A stretch of 9,131 nucleotides of DNA from Gammaproteobacteria bacterium UBA6968 (GTDB lineage Bacteria > Pseudomonadota > Gammaproteobacteria > Pseudomonadales > Azotimanducaceae). The stretch is from positions 1 to 9,131 of the forward strand of contig DJYW01000091.1 in assembly GCA_002450255.1 (NCBI GenBank), read 5' to 3'. The position numbers and the translations under genes are program-made. Within the stretch, counting starts at the first letter, position 1. Each line of letters opens with the position of its first letter. This document shows positions 6,598 through 9,131 of this stretch, piece after piece. Under the pieces are notes generated by a model. It made no database searches, was not told where the DNA came from, and worked only from the letters and a program-made list of their open reading frames with translations.

Positions 6598-7416
6598 TTA
6601 GGCCGTCGCCGAGACCATCCAGACCGCACTATCAAGCGCGATACCTGCGTCACTTGAGTGTTCGGCTAAGACTGCCTCAACGGCTTGTAGCGCCTCGTTG
6701 CGTTGCGCCGGTTCCAGTTCTACCAAGGCTCTCGCTGCGGGACCAATCTTGGTTTGCATAACAATGGCTTCGGAAAGCGTATTGGCAATCTTTAAAGCGC
6801 ACGTATACGACTGCACCTCAATGTTGTTAAAACCCGCTTGCGTCAAAATCTCCTGCACATATGCCGGCTCAGCGAACGCAAAAGGGCCCGGCGCTTTGGG
6901 GTCGGGTTTGGTGTCTGGCTGCGACAAAAACCGTTGCACGGCGCGCCCAGTAATTGACATCCATGGGTTGTGCTGAGGCGGCTGCCAGCACACAAATTGC
7001 AGACGACCGTCGGGCTTCAAGGCGCCCCGTAGGTTCTTAAAGGCTTTGTTGGGTTCTGCAAAAAACATGACGCCAAAACGTGAAAATACCGCATCGAACT
7101 GAGTGGTAAACTTATGATTGGCTGCATCTGCCTCTATAAACTCAACCGAGCTGCTGCGCGAACGCGCTCGCGCCAGCATCGGCGCAGAAATATCCACCCC
7201 AACAACTGACGCCCCGGCCTCATGTATCGCGATGGACGTGTCGCCACAGCCACACCCAACATCGAGGATCTGTTCCCCAGAGGTCGCGCCTAAACGCTTA
7301 ATTACTTCGTTAGATATTGGCGCGAGCATCGCATCAAGCCGTTCTTGCATTTCTGTCCAAGTCGCGCCCGCCCGATCATTCCAATATTCAATCTGTTCCT
7401 GATTTTCCTCGCCCAT
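6598..7416 (-). CDS. Class I SAM-dependent methyltransferase
   Basis: A 272-residue probable cytoplasmic methyltransferase. The SAM-binding core is clear: motif I ILDVGCGCG (50-58), the acidic residue closing strand 2 at Asp75 in VVGVDIS, motif II Asp97 in EADAA, and the FDAVFSRFGVMFF strand (107-119). After these comes a GALKPDGRLQFVCW segment (130-143) typical of the UbiE/Methyltransf_11 type. The middle NPW...APGPFAFAEP stretch matches a widespread proteobacterial subfamily of unknown substrate. The frame is open upstream to an ATG at 7500, but the ATG at 7416 is chosen. It has a strong AGGAG with good spacing, and the protein then starts at the conserved IEYWNDRAG region. The gene precedes the oxygenase gene. 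The two could act on one substrate, but this rests only on gene order. Confidence 0.85.
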   Translation of the reverse strand: MGEENQEQIEYWNDRAGATWTEMQERLDAMLAPISNEVIKRLGATSGEQILDVGCGCGDTSIAIHEAGASVVGVDISAPMLARARSRSSSVEFIEADAANHKFTTQFDAVFSRFGVMFFAEPNKAFKNLRGALKPDGRLQFVCWQPPQHNPWMSITGRAVQRFLSQPDTKPDPKAPGPFAFAEPAYVQEILTQAGFNNIEVQSYTCALKIANTLSEAIVMQTKIGPAARALVELEPAQRNEALQAVEAVLAEHSSDAGIALDSAVWMVSATA

Positions 7417-7563
7417 ATCCTCTCCTTTTAACGGCTTGACCGCTGGCTTAGCTCTTTGCAAACCTCTGCCAGCTCCCCACCAAAGATCTTGCTCGGCCAT
7501 TTTAAAGCGAGTGATCTCCCGCCAACGGCTTGTCGCGAAACAAACTGCTTCGATTTATATCTA

Positions 7564-7572
7564 GTTATAGCA
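7564..7572 (-). promoter_or_regulatory. Possible extended -10 promoter of the methyltransferase gene
   Basis: On the - strand this reads TGCTATAAC, which fits an extended -10 (TGn followed by TATAAC, five of six consensus bases). It is about 150 bases upstream of the methyltransferase start. Just downstream on the same strand is an alternative TATAAA (+ strand 7554-7559). No good -35 accompanies either. Confidence 0.3.
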
Positions 7573-7711
7573 CACTCAGTAAGCTTCTCGTGCTGGGTGG
7601 CCGGCAGCAAATAAAAGTGGATTTAAACAAAGGACCAGGTCGCCAAAGCGGGCATATCGCCAACTCCTTAGCGTCTGCGTATCTTCACTACCTGGCACTG
7701 CTCAGCACTAC

Positions 7712-7751
7712 TTGAGATTAACAGGAGGATTTCAACCGCCTGTTATCTCAA
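7712..7751. repeat. Long imperfect hairpin with an AGGAGG in its upper part
   Basis: TTGAGAT (7712-7718) pairs with ATCTCAA (7745-7751). After one unpaired T at 7719, AACAGG (7720-7725) pairs with CCTGTT (7739-7744). An A-G mismatch, two G-C pairs and a 7-base loop complete it. That gives about 15 pairs with one bulge. Reading +, the stem contains AGGAGG (7723-7728), but no start codon follows at a useful distance. Six Ts begin five bases after the stem. It may be a transcript end or part of a structured leader. Confidence 0.6.
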
Positions 7752-7756
7752 CCCAC

Positions 7757-7810
7757 TTTTTTACCGGATGGTTATTCAAGCGTCTCAATTTAGATAAGTC
7801 CGGATAAAAA
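7757..7810. repeat. Imperfect inverted repeat with T/A-rich outer arms
   Basis: TTTTTA-CCGGA (7758-7768) pairs with TCCGG-A-TAAAAA (7799-7810), leaving A7804 unpaired and 30 bases between the arms. It starts six bases after the preceding hairpin. The six Ts of its left arm also form the T-run behind that hairpin, so the two structures may compete. Confidence 0.4.
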
Positions 7811-7830
7811 CCTGTAAACGGGCTAACGAT

Positions 7831-7882
7831 ACCTCGCGACTAACCTAGAGGCGGCTCTGCGCGCGGGGTTCGACGTTTTTTT
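7831..7882 (+). terminator. GC-rich stem before a T7 run, possible terminator or attenuator
   Basis: ACCTCGCG (7831-7838) can pair with CGCGGGGT (7862-7869), with one T-G pair. It encloses a small hairpin, AGAG (7847-7850) with CTCT (7855-7858). A run of seven Ts follows at 7876-7882, six bases after the stem, further than in a standard terminator. It is 141 bases before the downstream start, so an attenuator role or termination of an upstream short RNA is possible. Confidence 0.3.
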
Positions 7883-8023
7883 ACATCTCTTGTCCCGCTC
7901 CGCCGCGCTCAAATGATTGCGTCAGAAGAGAATGTTCCGGAGCATTTCGGGATACGGCCAGGCTTGCACCAACCACCGGACACCGCCAAACTCTGGCCTC
8001 GCTCGTTATCAGGGGACACAAAA

Positions 8024-9097
8024 ATGCGCAAAACTCTAAGTTTCTCTTTATTAATCGCTCTGCTGGCCATAACCGTTCCAGCCAGCGCAGACATCAAACG
8101 CACAGCCTCCGGGAAGCCAGATCTGTCTGGCGTTTATGACACCGCGACACTCACACCAGAACAGCGCCCCGAGTTTTTAGGTGAAACCAAGAGTGTTTAC
8201 CCCTGGGTCGCCGACTTACTCAGTTGGGGCGCGCAAAAAACCCTGCAGTGGTTCGCCGAGAGTGAGAGTGATCCGGACCGAGAAGCGCCACCTGTCGGTG
8301 GCGACGGCAATAACACAGCGGGCGCTGGCGGTGTCGGCGGCTATAACTTGTTCTACCTCGATGTGGGCGATAGCGCCTCCGAAATCGATGGCATGGTCCG
8401 AACCTCGATCATTTACGACCCACCAAACGGCCGGCGGCCAGCAATGCAAGAAGGTGTAATCAATCGCGTCGCCGATGTTTATCAGAGTTTTACCCATCAA
8501 AACACTGGCACGGCAACCTGGTTAGACAAAGACGGACCCGGACCTTTTGACGGCCCAGAAACTCTAGCGCCTTCGGAACGCTGCTTAATTAGCTTCGCCT
8601 CCACCGTGCCGACGTTGCCCAGTATCTACAACAACTATAAGCGCATCGTCCAAACCGACACGCACGTCATGATCCTACAAGAGATGGTTCACGATGCGCG
8701 CATTATTCGGATTGATTCCGAGCACACGCCTAATGCCAATCGCAGTTGGCTGGGCGATTCGATTGGCTATTGGGACGGCGATACGCTGGTGGTTGAAACC
8801 AAAAACTTCAAAGGCATAAGTGGCCTGGCCGGCGCCGACGAAAACCTCGCGGTTATCGAGCGCTTCAGCATGACCGAAGATGGCAACCTGCTTTACGATT
8901 TCACTGTTAACGACGCTACCGTTTGGACTGCTTCCTGGAGCGGCGAATACATCTGGAGTCGAAAAGACGATAGCAAAGTTTACGAATACGCCTGCCACGA
9001 AGGTAACTATGCTATGGGAAACATCTTGCGCGGCGCGCGTTTGTTAGAGAGCGAGTGGGTTGCTAAGGATGGTGAAATCAGCAATCAGGGAGAATAA
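8024..9097 (+). CDS. Exported protein of a widespread unassigned family
   Basis: A 357-residue secreted or periplasmic protein. Residues 1-22 form a clear Sec signal peptide (R2, K3, hydrophobic core, A-S-A before Asp23). The mature part begins with GKPDLSGVYDTATLTP (30-45), contains a Gly-rich stretch at 92-107, YDPPNGRRP (131-139), DTHVMILQEMVHDAR (212-226), WDGDTLVVETKNF (250-262) and ends with YACHEGNYAMGNILRGAR (322-339). I recognise these from a family common in Acidobacteria and Gammaproteobacteria, usually annotated hypothetical, with no established function. Cys187 and Cys324 are the only cysteines in the mature protein and could form a disulfide. The ATG at 8024 is preceded by AGGGG with about eight bases of spacing. 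The frame extends to 7913 but that part has no signal-peptide or family features. A strong 7-bp inverted repeat lies inside the gene at 8286-8303. Confidence 0.85.
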   Translation: MRKTLSFSLLIALLAITVPASADIKRTASGKPDLSGVYDTATLTPEQRPEFLGETKSVYPWVADLLSWGAQKTLQWFAESESDPDREAPPVGGDGNNTAGAGGVGGYNLFYLDVGDSASEIDGMVRTSIIYDPPNGRRPAMQEGVINRVADVYQSFTHQNTGTATWLDKDGPGPFDGPETLAPSERCLISFASTVPTLPSIYNNYKRIVQTDTHVMILQEMVHDARIIRIDSEHTPNANRSWLGDSIGYWDGDTLVVETKNFKGISGLAGADENLAVIERFSMTEDGNLLYDFTVNDATVWTASWSGEYIWSRKDDSKVYEYACHEGNYAMGNILRGARLLESEWVAKDGEISNQGE

Positions 9098-9131
9098 ACA
9101 CTGAATACACCGGGGATAGGCGCACCGGATA

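Larger units (their letters stand above)
7417..8023. other. Divergent intergenic region with several structured elements
   Basis: This region separates the - strand methyltransferase from the + strand exported-protein gene and should hold both promoters. No gene of its own is supported. In-frame extensions of both flanking genes reach into it, from ATG 7500 on the - strand and ATG 7913 on the +, but neither adds recognisable protein. The part at 7712-7882 contains an imperfect hairpin, a second inverted repeat and a GC-rich stem before seven Ts, listed separately. Confidence 0.55.

Noticed and set aside
7428..7500. Methyltransferase starting at ATG 7500
   Set aside because: The added 28 residues match nothing, and the ATG at 7416 has a strong AGGAG at proper spacing.
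7720..7751. An integron attC site at the long hairpin
   Set aside because: The core sites RYYYAAC and GTTRRRY are not present in correct form, and no integrase or cassette-like gene is nearby.

Overview
The window looks like a chromosomal segment from a Gram-negative bacterium, most likely a gammaproteobacterium, although the taxon is inferred only from protein families and style. The signs are Sec-type signal peptides on three proteins, a periplasmic solute-binding ABC system and AGGAG-like ribosome binding sites. No rRNA, complete tRNA, transposase, integrase, phage gene or CRISPR array is visible. Seven genes are supported. They cover about 6.0 kb, so roughly a third of the window is gene-free.

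Layout from left to right: 1-899 has no convincing gene. 900-1472 (+) encodes a small protein with a GNAT-acetyltransferase-like body behind a signal peptide, followed by a clear intrinsic terminator at 1478-1504. 1505-1948 is gene-free. 1949-4782 (-) is a compact three-gene ABC importer operon, transcribed as binding protein, permease, ATPase. It resembles the transporter encoded beside urea carboxylase/guanidine carboxylase genes, but no carboxylase or hydrolase gene is in the window. 4783-5763 is a long gene-free region. It carries a perfect 14-bp palindrome just upstream of the operon and several inverted repeats further out. 5764-7416 (-) holds a class I SAM methyltransferase gene followed by a 2-oxoglutarate/Fe(II) oxygenase gene, same strand, 93 nt apart. 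7417-8023 is a divergent intergenic region with a series of imperfect hairpins and a T7 run. 8024-9097 (+) encodes an exported protein of a widespread but functionally unassigned family.

How the genes work together: the ABC genes form one transport system, probably for a small nitrogenous compound such as guanidine or urea. The methyltransferase and oxygenase may act in one modification pathway, but only their order supports this. The GNAT-like protein and the 8024-9097 protein are both predicted to be exported and show no link to their neighbours. No complete new system is evident. The best leads are the exported GNAT-like protein, the structured DNA upstream of 8024, the palindrome before the ABC operon, and the transporter standing apart from its usual catabolic partners.
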